Positions 14,616 through 23,982 of a stretch of 64,000 bases of DNA are shown here, piece by piece (the first letter of the stretch is position 1; every line of letters begins with the position of its first letter). This DNA is from Flavobacteriales bacterium. GTDB lineage: Bacteria > Bacteroidota > Bacteroidia > Flavobacteriales_F > PHOS-HE28. A program made the translations under genes and the position numbers. The stretch lies in contig JADJOG010000002.1 in the NCBI GenBank assembly GCA_016713865.1, positions 127,554 through 191,553 of the forward strand, written 5' to 3'. Below the pieces are notes generated by a model. That model had not been told where the DNA came from, did not search any database, and saw only the letters and a program-made list of their open reading frames with translations.

Positions 14616-15707
14616 TCAGATGTAACGCTCGCCGCTTTCGGCGGTGAGCTCGTTCACGAATTGCTTGATCTGCTGCTCATCGCGCTTTCGGCATACCAGC
14701 AGCGCGTCCTTCGTGCTCACCACGATGCAGTCCTCAAGCCCTTGCAGCACGAGCAGGCGATCATCGTGCGCGTGCACAACGTTGCCGCTGCAGCCGTAGA
14801 GCTTCACAGCGCTGCCGATGGCTGCGTTTCCCTGCTCGTCCTTGGGCAGGTGCGTGTACAGGCTGCCCCACGTGCCCAGGTCGCTCCAGCCGAAATCGCT
14901 CATCACCGTGAATGCGTTGGCGGCCTTCTCCATGATGCCGTAGTCGATGCTCTCGTTGGCGCATTCGGCGTACACCTCTTTGATGGCAGCACGTTCTTCA
15001 GTGGTGCCAATGGTGCTCATGCGCTTGTCGAATAGCGCTTGCATCTCCGGCAGATGGCGATGGAACGCGGCGTTGATGCTCTTGAGCGTCCAGATGAAGA
15101 TGCCCGCGTTCCAGAGGAAGTCGCCGCTCTCGATGAAGCGCTGGGCCGTGGAATGGTCAGGCTTCTCCGTGAAGGTCTTCACCTTCTTCACGCGGGGATG
15201 CACAGTGCCATCGCCCTCGTGGAATTGGATGTAGCCGTAGCCGGTATCGGGTCGGCTGGGCACGATGCCGAGCGTAACCAGGCAATCGCTCGAACGTGCT
15301 TGCCTCACCGCGGTGCGGATCGTTTCGTGGAAGGCTTCCTCCTTCAGCACCAGGTGATCGCTCGGCGCCACGATGATGGCCGCTGTTGGGTCGTGCTTGC
15401 CGATCACGGCATTCGCATAGGCCACGCACGGTGCCGTGTTCTTGCGCTGCGATTCTTCCAGGATCTGCCAGTCGGCCAGGTCGGGGAGCTGCTCGCGAAC
15501 GATGGCGGCATACCGATCATTCGTCACCACCAGGATGCGGTCTTTGCCGCAGATGGGCACGAACCGGTCGTAGGTCTGCTGAAGGAGCGTGCGCCCCAAT
15601 CCGAGGAAGTCGAGGAACTGCTTGGGGTAGGCTGTGCGGCTCATGGGCCAGAAGCGGCTTCCTACACCGCCCGCCATGATCACGCACCAGGTATTCTCAT
15701 TGCTCAT
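14616..15707 (-). CDS. manC: Mannose-1-phosphate guanylyltransferase
   Basis: This 363-residue nucleotidyltransferase makes GDP-mannose from mannose-1-phosphate and GTP for polysaccharide and glycan synthesis. It shows the pyrophosphorylase loop MAGGVGSRFWPMSRTAYPKQFL, the segments ESQRKNTAPCVAYA and VAPSDHLVL, the sugar-binding FTEKPD, and FLWNAGIFIW, all standard for ManC/CpsB. It lacks the C-terminal isomerase domain of the bifunctional enzymes, as is usual in Bacteroidota. The start overlaps the end of the SprT-like gene by about 11 bp, implying cotranscription. Confidence 0.94.
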   Translation of the reverse strand: MSNENTWCVIMAGGVGSRFWPMSRTAYPKQFLDFLGLGRTLLQQTYDRFVPICGKDRILVVTNDRYAAIVREQLPDLADWQILEESQRKNTAPCVAYANAVIGKHDPTAAIIVAPSDHLVLKEEAFHETIRTAVRQARSSDCLVTLGIVPSRPDTGYGYIQFHEGDGTVHPRVKKVKTFTEKPDHSTAQRFIESGDFLWNAGIFIWTLKSINAAFHRHLPEMQALFDKRMSTIGTTEERAAIKEVYAECANESIDYGIMEKAANAFTVMSDFGWSDLGTWGSLYTHLPKDEQGNAAIGSAVKLYGCSGNVVHAHDDRLLVLQGLEDCIVVSTKDALLVCRKRDEQQIKQFVNELTAESGERYI

Positions 15708-16362
15708 GCGGCGCGCAAGGTATCGGCTCCGGCTCAGGCAAGGGCAGCGGTTCCGGCTTGGTTATTCCCACTTCAATCAACGGGTCCATGAGGAAGGAGC
15801 GCCGGTCGTTGAGGCAACTGCATTTGAACCTCTTTCGGAGCCGGGGGCCTTTCACGTAAAGCGCTTCGCGGAAACGGAACACGGTCCGTTCGGGCAATCG
15901 CTCCAGATGCAGTCAAGGCCGTGCATTGTGGCGATGCAATGCGCGCATGAGCCGGGGGTCGGCGCAGCTGCTTGCAGGTGGGCGACCGATGTGCATGGTG
16001 AGGGCCAGCAGCACATCGGGAGGCAGTACCGCCGCACTCAGGTAGGGCTGCATCAGGAGCTTGTAGGCCGTGCGCCATTCCTGGCCATGGGGCTCAGCGC
16101 GCGGGTGCTCGAGGAATACTGCGTGGTGGGCGAACTCGTGGATCAGCGTGACCAGGAAGGCATATGGGTTCAGGTCGCCGTTCACGCTGATTCGTGGCGA
16201 AAGTCCCGAGCGGTCGTTGCGGTAATCGCCGAGTTTGGTGGCGCGTGCCCGGGTGATCCGGATCTGCAGCGGGTGGGCACGAAGCCAATCGAGCACCGGT
16301 GGCCATGCCGCTTCGGGCAGACATTGGCGCAGGCGATCGAGAGATTGCGCGCGTGGGGGCAT
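15697..16362 (-). pseudogene. SprT-like zinc protease domain protein with in-frame TGA
   Basis: Residues 1-149 form a SprT-like metalloprotease-type domain with the zinc-binding HEFAHH (in TLIHEFAHHAVFLEH). A TGA stop falls at 15913-15915. The same frame continues for 71 codons past it with LPERTVFRFREALYVKGPRLRKRFKC, which is the normal C-terminal zinc/DNA-binding-like part of Bacteroidota SprT-like proteins. The full product would be about 221 residues. Unlike the other broken genes here this is a nonsense codon, not a frameshift: it may be a base-call error, a true truncation, or recoding. There is no sign of a selenocysteine context. Confidence 0.78.
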
Positions 16363-16368
16363 CGCGTT

Positions 16369-16557
16369 TCAGCAAGGAGTGCCGACCCAAGGTTGGGCGC
16401 ATGCACGATCCGAAGGGCGCTCTTCTTTCATTCCCCAACTGGGGCAGTTGCAACCCTTCTTCCGGTACTTCAGGGATTTGCGCGGCCTGCTGCTGCACGC
16501 TGCGGCGAGGAGCAAGATCAGCGAGACAAGGAGGATCGAGCGGGTGGTGGTGCGCAT
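16369..16557 (-). CDS. Tiny lipoprotein with GCNCPSWG motif
   Basis: The 62-residue product has a lipoprotein signal (MRTTTRSILLVSLILLLAAAC, lipobox LAAAC), a basic stretch RPRKSLKYRKK, and the motif GCNCPSWGM. Short Bacteroidota lipoproteins with a CxCPxW-type motif are familiar to me but have no assigned function. I start at ATG 16557; an extension to 16632 would run into the mlaE promoter. It ends 6 bp before the SprT-like gene on the same strand and is divergent from mlaE. Confidence 0.65.
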   Translation of the reverse strand: MRTTTRSILLVSLILLLAAACSSRPRKSLKYRKKGCNCPSWGMKEERPSDRACAQPWVGTPC

Positions 16558-16596
16558 CGCTTTGCGCCGCCAAGGTAGTGGGGCAGAGGCGTGGCC

Positions 16597-16604
16597 TACA
16601 TTCG
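16597..16604 (+). promoter_or_regulatory. -7 promoter element of mlaEF
   Basis: TACATTCG matches the Bacteroidota -7 element TAnnTTTG with one change and ends 8 nt before the GTG start of mlaE. Confidence 0.45.
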
Positions 16605-16612
16605 CCGCCACC

Positions 16613-17353
16613 GTGAGCATCGTATTCCACATCGGCCGTTACGCGCTTCTGCTGCGCGAGGTGTTCGCGCGTCCGGAGCGGCTCAGCATCTATTGGCGGC
16701 GCACCGTAGAGGAAATGGATCTGCTCGGTGTGCAGAGTTTGGGCATCGTGGCCCTGCTGAGCGCTTTCATGGGCGCCGTGATCACCATTCAGACCAAGAC
16801 CAATATTGATAGCCCCTTGATCCAGGCCTGGGTGGTGGGCTTCGCCACGCGCCAAAGCGTGATCCTGGAGTTCAGCCCCACGGTGATTTCCTTGATCCTT
16901 GCAGGAAAAGTCGGCAGCAACATCGCCGCTGAGATCGGATCCATGCGCGTGAAGGAGCAGATCGATGCGCTGGATATCATGGGCGTGAATTCGGCGGGCT
17001 ACCTGATCCTGCCGAAACTGGCTGCGACGATCATGATCTTCCCCTTCCTGGTCATGATCAGCATGTTCCTCGGGATCTTCGGTGGATGGATGGCCGGTGT
17101 GCAATCGGGGGTGATCTCCAGCGACGATTTCATCATGGGCATCCAGACGGGCTTCAAGCCCTTCCACGTCACTTACGCGCTGGTGAAGACCGTTGTTTTC
17201 GCGTTCATCATCACCACGGTCAGTGCCTATCAAGGCTATCACACGCGCGGCGGCACGCGCGAGGTGGGCATCAGCAGCACGCGCGCGGTGGTGTACAGCA
17301 ATGTCGCCATCCTGCTAGCCAACCTCGTGCTCACGCGGGCACTGCTGCTATGA
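16613..17353 (+). CDS. mlaE: MlaE-family lipid ABC transporter permease
   Basis: MlaE is the inner-membrane permease of the ABC system that moves phospholipids between the inner and outer membranes. The 246-residue protein has about five helices. It shows the family segments LLGVQSLGIVALLSAFMGAVITIQT, AGKVGSNIAAEIGSMRVKEQIDALDIMGVN, and the C-terminal YQGYHTRGGTREVG. The start is GTG 16613 (VSIVFHIGRYALLLREVF), which gives the normal length; the longer frame upstream overlaps other genes. The stop overlaps the mlaF ATG. No mlaD gene follows here. Confidence 0.92.
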   Translation: MSIVFHIGRYALLLREVFARPERLSIYWRRTVEEMDLLGVQSLGIVALLSAFMGAVITIQTKTNIDSPLIQAWVVGFATRQSVILEFSPTVISLILAGKVGSNIAAEIGSMRVKEQIDALDIMGVNSAGYLILPKLAATIMIFPFLVMISMFLGIFGGWMAGVQSGVISSDDFIMGIQTGFKPFHVTYALVKTVVFAFIITTVSAYQGYHTRGGTREVGISSTRAVVYSNVAILLANLVLTRALLL

Positions 17354-18108
17354 TCACGGTAGAGGGACTCGGCAAGCGCTTCGGCGACACGCAGGTGCTT
17401 TCTGGCATCGATGCGGTTTTCCAGAAAGGCAAGGTGAACCAGATCATCGGGCGCAGCGGCTCGGGCAAGAGCGTGCTGGCCAAGTGCATGGTGGGCCTGC
17501 ATAAGCCCGAAGAGGGCCGCGTGCTTTATGAAGGGCGCTCCTTCCATGAGATAGATTTCGACGAGCGCCGGCAAGTGAGGCAGCGCATCGGCATGCTCTT
17601 CCAGGGTTCGGCATTGTTCGATAGCCTGAACGTGCTGGAGAACGTCATGTTCCCCTTGCGCATGTTCGGTGCCATGCCCAAGGACGAGATGCAGGATCGC
17701 GCGCACGAATGCCTCAAGCGCGTGCGTATCGTGGACAAGGACCTGCTCTTCCCGGCCGAGCTAAGTGGCGGCATGCAGAAGCGCGTGGGTATCGCGCGGG
17801 CCATCGCCATGGAGCCGCAATACCTTTTCTGCGATGAGCCCAACAGCGGCCTCGACCCGCAAACCGCCATCGTGATCGATGACCTGATCAAGGTGATCAC
17901 CGAGGAATTGCAGACCACCACGGTCGTGATCACGCACGATATGAACAGCGTGATGGAGACCGGAGAGCACATCCTCTTCATCCATCAGGGCCGTAAGTGG
18001 TGGGAGGGCGACCGCGACGCATTGCTCCACAGCGGGAATCAGGAGCTGAACGAATTCGTTTTCGCCGGCAGCCTCATGCGTCAGGTGAAGAAGGCCATGG
18101 GCGGTTGA
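17350..18108 (+). CDS. mlaF: MlaF-family ABC transporter ATP-binding protein
   Basis: This is the ATPase partner of MlaE. The 252-residue protein has Walker A GRSGSGKS at about residues 37-44, Q-loop LFQGSALFDSLNV, signature LSGGMQKRVGIARA, Walker B YLFCDEPNSGLDP and switch histidine VVITHDM. The GSALFDSLNVLENV segment after the Q-loop is typical of Mla/Tgd-type lipid transporters. ATG 17350 overlaps the mlaE stop (ATGA). A strong hairpin terminator follows at 18130-18163. Confidence 0.93.
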   Translation: MITVEGLGKRFGDTQVLSGIDAVFQKGKVNQIIGRSGSGKSVLAKCMVGLHKPEEGRVLYEGRSFHEIDFDERRQVRQRIGMLFQGSALFDSLNVLENVMFPLRMFGAMPKDEMQDRAHECLKRVRIVDKDLLFPAELSGGMQKRVGIARAIAMEPQYLFCDEPNSGLDPQTAIVIDDLIKVITEELQTTTVVITHDMNSVMETGEHILFIHQGRKWWEGDRDALLHSGNQELNEFVFAGSLMRQVKKAMGG

Positions 18109-18129
18109 TCGTTTCATGGGCACAAGAAG

Positions 18130-18163
18130 AACGAAGCCCCCGGCGATCACCGGGGGCTTCGTT
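18130..18163. terminator. Strong bidirectional hairpin terminator
   Basis: AACGAAGCCCCCGG pairs perfectly with CCGGGGGCTTCGTT around a CGATCA loop (14-bp stem). It lies between the convergent mlaF and T9SS cargo genes, so it can serve both strands. Confidence 0.8.
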
Positions 18164-18179
18164 CATGCAAGGGGTCCGA

Positions 18180-20040
18180 TCACTCGAGCACCACACGCTG
18201 CACGCCGGTGCGCAGGCCATTGCCTACCCGCACCATGTACACGCCTTTGGCCAAGCCGCTGAGGTCAAGGGTGGCGTTCCCGCTCGTGCGCTCCTCCATC
18301 ACGCGCTCGCCCAACAAGCTGAGCACCTCGATGCGATAATTGCCAACAGCTTCGGCGCTGAACTGGATCAGGCCTGTGGTGGGGTTGGGTGAGAGGCTCA
18401 CGCCTTGAGCAACGAGCTCAGGCACCGAGACCAGCGGCTGCATGGCAGCTCGTATAGCGAAGCCATTGCCGTTGCTGTAGATCCGCGAATCGCTGGGCAG
18501 ATAGATGGCGCTGGTCAGGCCTGGTTGAGCAACCGTGAGGTCGTCAACCACGCGGATGGTGTTCACGCCGCCATTGCTGAAAAGCTTCACGCCGAAGTAG
18601 TATGCGTTTGCTGATAGATTCTGCGGCACATCGAAGGAGACCACCACCTTGCCCGCTGCAACGTCTGCGGCGGTGATGTCGATCACGTCGGTCTCGTAGA
18701 GCGGTGGCAGCAGGTCGAAGGTCTCCGTGGTCGTGGTGTCGTAGATGGCGCAGATCACGTAGCTGTTCTCAACGGTGTTGGAGGTGATCAGGAACTCCAG
18801 CCCATAGACGGTTTGCGGAACGCGGAAGGGGTATTGGTTAAGCACGATCACGCCGTCCGCATCATCGGTGAAGCTGTTGGTGCCGATGGAGGAGAGGGTC
18901 TGGTAGCCCGGCGGGTGGTTGCCGATGCCATCGACGGTGTACCAGCTCGGTGTCACCTCGAAGTTGCGCAGGTATGTATTGTTCCCGGCATCTTCCTCTT
19001 GGTCGGTTTCCGATGCCGTAACGGTGAAGTTGCCTTGATAGAGCCCAGCGCTCAGCGCTCCGCCATTGGGCAGGTTAACGCTCTGGTCCATGGTCGCCCC
19101 ACCAGCCGATGCCAGATTCACGCTGTTGCCCGATGCGCTGAAGCCGCTTGGGCCGTTCACGTTCATCAGGACTTGGCAATTGGTCATGGCATTCACGCCG
19201 AAGTTGAGGAAGTCGCCGCCCACGCGCATGGTCGTTTGCAGATGCTGCGGCGGAATGCGGCCGTATTCTTCGCCATTGCCGGTGTGCGAGAGGAAGCCGT
19301 TCTCCATGATCAGTTCATAGGCAGGTTGTTCCAGCAGCTTCACATCATCCACGAACCAACTGTATCCCCATTCCCCGCTCCAGTAGAAGCGGATCCAGAC
19401 CTGCGGCTGATTGCCTGCGGCATCGCTGATATTGATGCGCACCTGCGTAGGGTTCTGTATCACCTCCTGAACGGCCATGCCGGGAAAAACCTCATAAACG
19501 CCCGGAATAGGGCCGCCACTGAGGCTGGTCGGTTCCAGTACCGTCCAGTCGGTATTGTTGGTGCTCACCACGATGTAGATGTTCTCGTTCGTCCACTTGC
19601 GGTAGAAGGTCTGGAACTCAAGCACCACGTTCGCGTATCCGGTGGTATTGATCGGCGCCGAGGTGGTCGTGGCTCTTCTCGGTGAGCCCTGTGTTGTTGT
19701 TGAATCCATCGCTGTCGAGCATGGCATAACCGTTCGCCTGGCTGGGGCTGTTCACCGGTTGCGTGGGGTAATCGCCAGAGTTGGTGAGGCCTGGCCCGAT
19801 CTGCCAGTTCAGGGCAAGCGAGCCGTCGTATGCGAGGGTCCAGTTCGTGGGCACCGAGAAGTCATCCTCCCAGATCACTGTTGAGCGTGCGCCGTTTTGG
19901 GCAGGCCCGACCGGGATGGTCTCATCAACGGTTGGTTTCATCGGAACCAGCGCATGGGCCTGGGCCCTCTTCGTCTGCGCCGAAGCGCTATGGACAAGAA
20001 GCCCAGATGCCACAAGGAGCAAAGGGTACAGTCGTTTCAT
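18180..20040 (-). pseudogene. T9SS-secreted protein with type A sorting domain, one frameshift
   Basis: The joined product is about 620 residues. A signal peptide (MKRLYPLLLVASGLLVHSASAQ) leads to an N-terminal choice-of-anchor/jelly-roll-like domain (VIWEDDFSVPTNWTLAYDGS), a middle CARDB-like adhesion region, and a C-terminal T9SS type A sorting domain (LSPNPTTGLIQFSAE, VLSLLGERVM, LAKGVYMVRV). The N-terminal 140 residues are in another frame; deleting one base near 19671-19679 joins them as TEKATTTSAPINTTGYANVV. It is a clear paralogue of the next gene (shared IRVVDDLTV.QPG.TSAIY and DGIGNHPPGYQTLSS/DGIGNHPTALQSLST). T9SS cargo are exported across the outer membrane and attached or released. 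Its ligand is unknown. Confidence 0.82.
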
Positions 20041-20135
20041 TGGTTTGTGGTTTAGAAGGGTTGGCGTCACGCAAATCAAACCATCCATCACCCTAAATCC
20101 AAGCCCCTGCTTCAGACTTCCAGTGTGCAGAATGA

Positions 20136-20167
20136 AAGGAGCCCCGGCCTTTCGACCGGGGCTCCTT
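20136..20167. terminator. Hairpin terminator between two T9SS cargo genes
   Basis: AAGGAGCCCCGG pairs with CCGGGGCTCCTT around an 8-nt loop (12-bp stem). It is 18 bp past the stop of the upstream gene at 20186 on the minus strand. Confidence 0.75.
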
Positions 20168-20185
20168 AAAGACCGATGGAGAATC

Positions 20186-22060
20186 TTACTCGACCACGAA
20201 GCGCTGGGTGGTGCTGCCTTCGGTGGAGGAGACGCGCACAGAATAAACGCCTTTAGCGTAGGCCGCGAGGCTCAATTGGGTGCTGCCCGTGGCGCGTGTG
20301 CTATGCACGGTTTGGCCCAGAAGGTCTATCACCTCGACGCTGTATGCTCCAGCCTTGTCGGTGGCGATGGCGACCATGTTGTTCGCTGGATTGTAGCTCA
20401 TGCGCACTCCTTCGAGCCCTGCGAGATCACCAACGCCAACGTTGCACGGAGCAGCGGGCGACAGCAGCAAACGAATGTGGAAGGCGTTGCCATTGCTGTA
20501 AACATCATCGTTGGGGATGTAGATAGCGCTGGTGATGCCGGGCTGGGGTACGGTAAGGTCATCAACCACGCGGATGTGATTCGCAGCCGAGTTGCTGAAG
20601 AGAGTAGCGCTGGCGAAATAGCCATTCGGCTGAAGCACGACCGGATTCGGGAAGCAGATGCGGGCGAACCCAGCCGTAACCATGCCAGCAGTCACATCAA
20701 CGATGTCGCTTTCCGCGATCACCTGAGTCATGTTGGGCACGGTTTCGAAAACCGGTGTCGTGTCGCGCAGGCTGACAATCATCGCGCCGCCTGGGACCGT
20801 TGTGCTGCCAAGGCCGACCTCGATGCCATAAACCGTGGCGGGTTGGCGCATCTGATAATAGTTCAGCAGGATCAGGCCATCGTTACCGGCAGTGAAGCTT
20901 GCGGTTCCCAGAGTGGAGAGCGACTGAAGCGCGGTTGGGTGATTGCCAATGCCATCGAGGCTATACACGGTGTTGTTCACCTCGAAATTACGCAGGTACT
21001 GGTCATTCGTGGGTACTTGGTCCGGGGCGTCAGCGCTCACGGTGGTGGTGCCATTGTACACGCCCTGCGCCAACGTGGGCAGCGCGAATGCTTGGTCGAT
21101 CGTCGCGCTCGTGCCCGGTGCAACGGTGCCGCCATTGATCGTTGTGCTGAAAGGGGTCGGACCGGTCACGTTCACGTTCACCGTCACGTTCGTTTGCTCA
21201 GCGGCGCCGTTATTGGTCACATCAGCCCCAACGAGCATTGTCGAGTATAGTTGGTCAGCCGGAATACGACCATACTCCTCGCCAGCTCCCGTGTGGGAGA
21301 AGAAGGCATAGTCGTTCTTCATGTCGTTGTCGTAAAGCTCAATCAGCTGCACATCGTCGATCTGCCAGTGGTAAGCGGCGGCGGTCGGGTTGTGCTTGAA
21401 GCGGAATTTCACGTTCGCAGGGTTTGCTGCGATGGCAGCAGTAAGCATCAATTGGCGTGTCTGTGTTCCTGGGTCCTGATTGGTGCTGATGCCAGTGGCC
21501 GCTTGGAGTACAGTGGGCCACGTAGCGCCACCATCGGTGCTCACCTCGACTGCATGCGGCGAAGTGGCTTGGCAGCACCAGCGCAGGCGCTGGCTCCATT
21601 GGAGCATCACGCTAGGCGTGGCGCTAAGGTCGAGCACAGGTGATTCCAGCGCGCCTTCCCATTCGGTGGGGGTGGCTGGCCAATTCGCTGCGCCACTGGA
21701 GCAATTGCAATTGGCTGAATCACTCAAGAAGGCCATGAAGCCGTTGGCAGGGGCAGGCTGAGCGATGATCTGCGTGGCCTGCGTGAAGGCGCCGACCGGA
21801 CCGGTTGTCCGCCGCATCCAGATGTTGCCATTCGGTCCGCTGGTGGTCCAGGCACCGAAGCCGTTATTACCCGCGAATCCATTCGCGAAATTCTCCGAGA
21901 ACACCACGTCGCCACCATCGCGCAGGGTGCCTTGCGGTGGTGCTTGCTGCGCTTCGTTCTCATCGGCGAATTGCAGGGCATCGCGCAGGGGGCGGCCGCT
22001 TTGCGCGAAGCTGGTTCCAGCCACCAGCAGGGCAGTCATTAGAAGGTACCGTCGGTTCAT
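20186..22060 (-). CDS. T9SS-secreted protein with type A sorting domain
   Basis: This intact 624-residue protein has a signal peptide (MNRRYLLMTALLVAGTSFAQ). A MAM/choice-of-anchor-J-like domain follows (VVFSENFANGFAGNNGFGAW, CCQATSPHAVEVSTDGGATW, WQIDDVQLIEL). A central immunoglobulin-like region (TNVTVNVNVTGPTPFSTT) comes next, and a C-terminal sorting domain (MSYNPANNMVAI, VEVIDLLGQTV, AYAKGVYSVRVSS) closes the protein. Cysteine pairs (ANCNCSS, WCCQ) fit an extracellular protein. It is paralogous to its downstream neighbour over the C-terminal 400 residues, so the pair arose by duplication. A good promoter lies at 22092-22122. Confidence 0.88.
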   Translation of the reverse strand: MNRRYLLMTALLVAGTSFAQSGRPLRDALQFADENEAQQAPPQGTLRDGGDVVFSENFANGFAGNNGFGAWTTSGPNGNIWMRRTTGPVGAFTQATQIIAQPAPANGFMAFLSDSANCNCSSGAANWPATPTEWEGALESPVLDLSATPSVMLQWSQRLRWCCQATSPHAVEVSTDGGATWPTVLQAATGISTNQDPGTQTRQLMLTAAIAANPANVKFRFKHNPTAAAYHWQIDDVQLIELYDNDMKNDYAFFSHTGAGEEYGRIPADQLYSTMLVGADVTNNGAAEQTNVTVNVNVTGPTPFSTTINGGTVAPGTSATIDQAFALPTLAQGVYNGTTTVSADAPDQVPTNDQYLRNFEVNNTVYSLDGIGNHPTALQSLSTLGTASFTAGNDGLILLNYYQMRQPATVYGIEVGLGSTTVPGGAMIVSLRDTTPVFETVPNMTQVIAESDIVDVTAGMVTAGFARICFPNPVVLQPNGYFASATLFSNSAANHIRVVDDLTVPQPGITSAIYIPNDDVYSNGNAFHIRLLLSPAAPCNVGVGDLAGLEGVRMSYNPANNMVAIATDKAGAYSVEVIDLLGQTVHSTRATGSTQLSLAAYAKGVYSVRVSSTEGSTTQRFVVE

Positions 22061-22091
22061 GTTGTGTTGGGTTTTCGTTTTCTCGGGGGCA

Positions 22092-22122
22092 CGAATCTAG
22101 GGCTTGCTCCCTACAGGACAAA
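22092..22122 (-). promoter_or_regulatory. Bacteroidota-type promoter for the T9SS cargo gene at 20186-22060
   Basis: On the minus strand TTTG (22119-22122) and TAGATTCG (22092-22099) are separated by 19 nt, close to the Bacteroidota arrangement TTTG-N19-TAnnTTTG. The predicted leader is about 30 nt. Confidence 0.5.
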
Positions 22123-22212
22123 CCAACAACTGTTACCGTTGCCCCGCACCATCTGTCACTTCATGAAAGGGGCGACCGGGCAGGATAACGGTCTGGCAGA
22201 AGCTCTGAGGCG

Positions 22213-23982
22213 CTAGCGGGCTACAATCAACCTGGTCGACCATCGTTCCGCCGAGCCAGCCAATTCGATCTTGTACGCTCCAGGGGCCAGATGGCCAGTT
22301 TCGAAGGCGATCAAATGGGTGCCGCTCGGGTAGGGTACCAGTTGTTTCGCATCCACCAATCGTCCAGCCGAATCGTGGATGCGAAGAACCAGTGGCCCCG
22401 TATCCCCAAGCGACTCGAACCGGATTTGTCCAGCGTCCTGCATGGGCTGCGGGAAAACCTGCAAGCCTCCGAACTCTAGTGGCCTGGCCTCGGGGACGGC
22501 TACGCCATAGTCGTTCAGATGCAGCCTCACCATCGGAATCGCCTCGCTCCAAGTGATGTCGAAACTGCTGCCAGTCATGATTGCAGCGCTGCCAGGGGCG
22601 CAGTTCCCACTGGTAGCAACAGCTACGAAGCCTTCGCCAGAAAGGCGCTGCAAGCCAGCGAAATAGTCGCCTGGCGCAAGGCTCGGAGTCGTATTGAAGG
22701 TCAGGTAGATGGGTGCTCCGCCCCAAGCCAAGTCGATATCCTCCTCCGTGATCGCCCGGCGTAGTGAAGTGTCCACGAAGGTGAAGTTCGCATCGAACAG
22801 GATCGCCCTTACGAACTGACCGACTTGTGATTCAGTGCCCAGCACCGCGCTCAGGCCTCGGGCATTGCTGCCTGTTTGCGTGATCTCCATCCGGTTCGCC
22901 GCAATGAAGCTGCCCTCCGAACCGTAGCTGCCTTGAACGATACCAGCGTCGAGTGCCATGGCTCCATAACCATCGTCCCAGCCGGGGCCGGTCATCGTCA
23001 TCACCACCACTCCGATGTTGTCTGTTGCATCGTCTTCACCCGTGGGCGAGGTAGCCGTTGCTGTGTAAGTGACCTCACCCAGCGCATCGGGCGCCCAGCT
23101 GGTCTGTACCACAACGGTGGCGCGTTCGCCGCTGTTGATGGAGTCGAGTGTCGCGACGTAGGGACCGTGATCCACGCCGTTCTGCGAAGCGATCACGCTT
23201 ATGGCCACATCGTAGAGCCGCGCCATGCCCACATTGTGAAGACCCACACTCACGGCCATGGCGCGCGATTGCTCCAGCGGAAGCATGCGGTAACCCAGGC
23301 CATTCGTTCCGGGTGAGAAAGGCGAGGCGTTGGCATCGCCCATGCGCGCACCGGTCACCGCGAGGTCGTGATTCAAGCGCTCGCGGATGCAGATGTCGTC
23401 GATGGCGAAGCCGCTGGCCCAATTCGCGCTGTCGCTCCATTGGAAACGCAAGCGCAAATCGCTGATGCCGCCGAGCAGCGATAGGTTGCAGGTGAGCTGC
23501 TGCCAGTCGGCGCCCGAAGGAATCATCTCGAAGAGAATCCATTCGCCGGCATTCGCGCTGAAGTCGATGCGGGCTTCGCCGCCGCCAAGCGCACGGGTAT
23601 GGAACACGCGCAGATCGAGGGCGATGTTGAAGTGGCCGCTGAGGTCGATGCTGGGTGTTGCGAGCACGGCTGAATCGAGGTCGCAATTGCACGGCGGGGC
23701 ATCATCATTCGCCATGGCGAAGCGATTGCCAACCGGCATATCCGGCACCGGGAAGAAGCCGCCAGCATTGGCATCGCTCGCTGTTCCGGCAGTGAATGCG
23801 GGCACGAATTCGCCAAGGCCGACACCAGCCGATGTCTGCCGTTCAACTTGATTGGTGGTCCAACCTGCAGGAATGCCCTGCTCGAAATCCTCACCCCACA
23901 AGCAAGTCGATAGGCGCGATTGCGCAGCTGCGGTTTGCCCCAGCAGCAATGCCGCGAAGGGCAGAAGGATCAGGTTCCGCAT
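22213..23982 (-). CDS. T9SS-secreted protein with C-terminal sorting domain
   Basis: The 589-residue protein starts with a signal peptide (MRNLILLPFAALLLGQTAAAQ). An N-terminal jelly-roll domain follows (LWGEDFEQGIPAGWTTNQ, RFAMANDDAPPCNCDLDSAVL, LRLRFQWSDSANWASGFAID). A central CARDB-like region (VSVGLHNVGMARLYDVAISV) comes next. The C-terminus (VFPQPMQDAGQIRFESL, LRIHDSAGRLVD, HLAPGAYKIELA) resembles a type A sorting domain. ATG 23982 overlaps the gcvP stop as TGATG, so it may be cotranscribed with the glycine-cleavage gene despite the unrelated function. It is the third T9SS cargo gene in a row and shares architecture with the other two, with lower similarity. Confidence 0.85.
   Translation of the reverse strand: MRNLILLPFAALLLGQTAAAQSRLSTCLWGEDFEQGIPAGWTTNQVERQTSAGVGLGEFVPAFTAGTASDANAGGFFPVPDMPVGNRFAMANDDAPPCNCDLDSAVLATPSIDLSGHFNIALDLRVFHTRALGGGEARIDFSANAGEWILFEMIPSGADWQQLTCNLSLLGGISDLRLRFQWSDSANWASGFAIDDICIRERLNHDLAVTGARMGDANASPFSPGTNGLGYRMLPLEQSRAMAVSVGLHNVGMARLYDVAISVIASQNGVDHGPYVATLDSINSGERATVVVQTSWAPDALGEVTYTATATSPTGEDDATDNIGVVVMTMTGPGWDDGYGAMALDAGIVQGSYGSEGSFIAANRMEITQTGSNARGLSAVLGTESQVGQFVRAILFDANFTFVDTSLRRAITEEDIDLAWGGAPIYLTFNTTPSLAPGDYFAGLQRLSGEGFVAVATSGNCAPGSAAIMTGSSFDITWSEAIPMVRLHLNDYGVAVPEARPLEFGGLQVFPQPMQDAGQIRFESLGDTGPLVLRIHDSAGRLVDAKQLVPYPSGTHLIAFETGHLAPGAYKIELAGSAERWSTRLIVAR

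Noticed and set aside
15913..15915. Selenocysteine reading of the TGA in the SprT-like gene
   Set aside because: No SECIS-like hairpin is visible, the position is not a family cysteine, and no selenocysteine machinery is in view.
16094..17242. A 382-codon open frame on the minus strand opposite mlaE and the SprT-like gene
   Set aside because: It is antisense to well-supported genes, has the His/Asp/Gln-rich make-up typical of shadow frames in high-GC DNA, and shows no domain.
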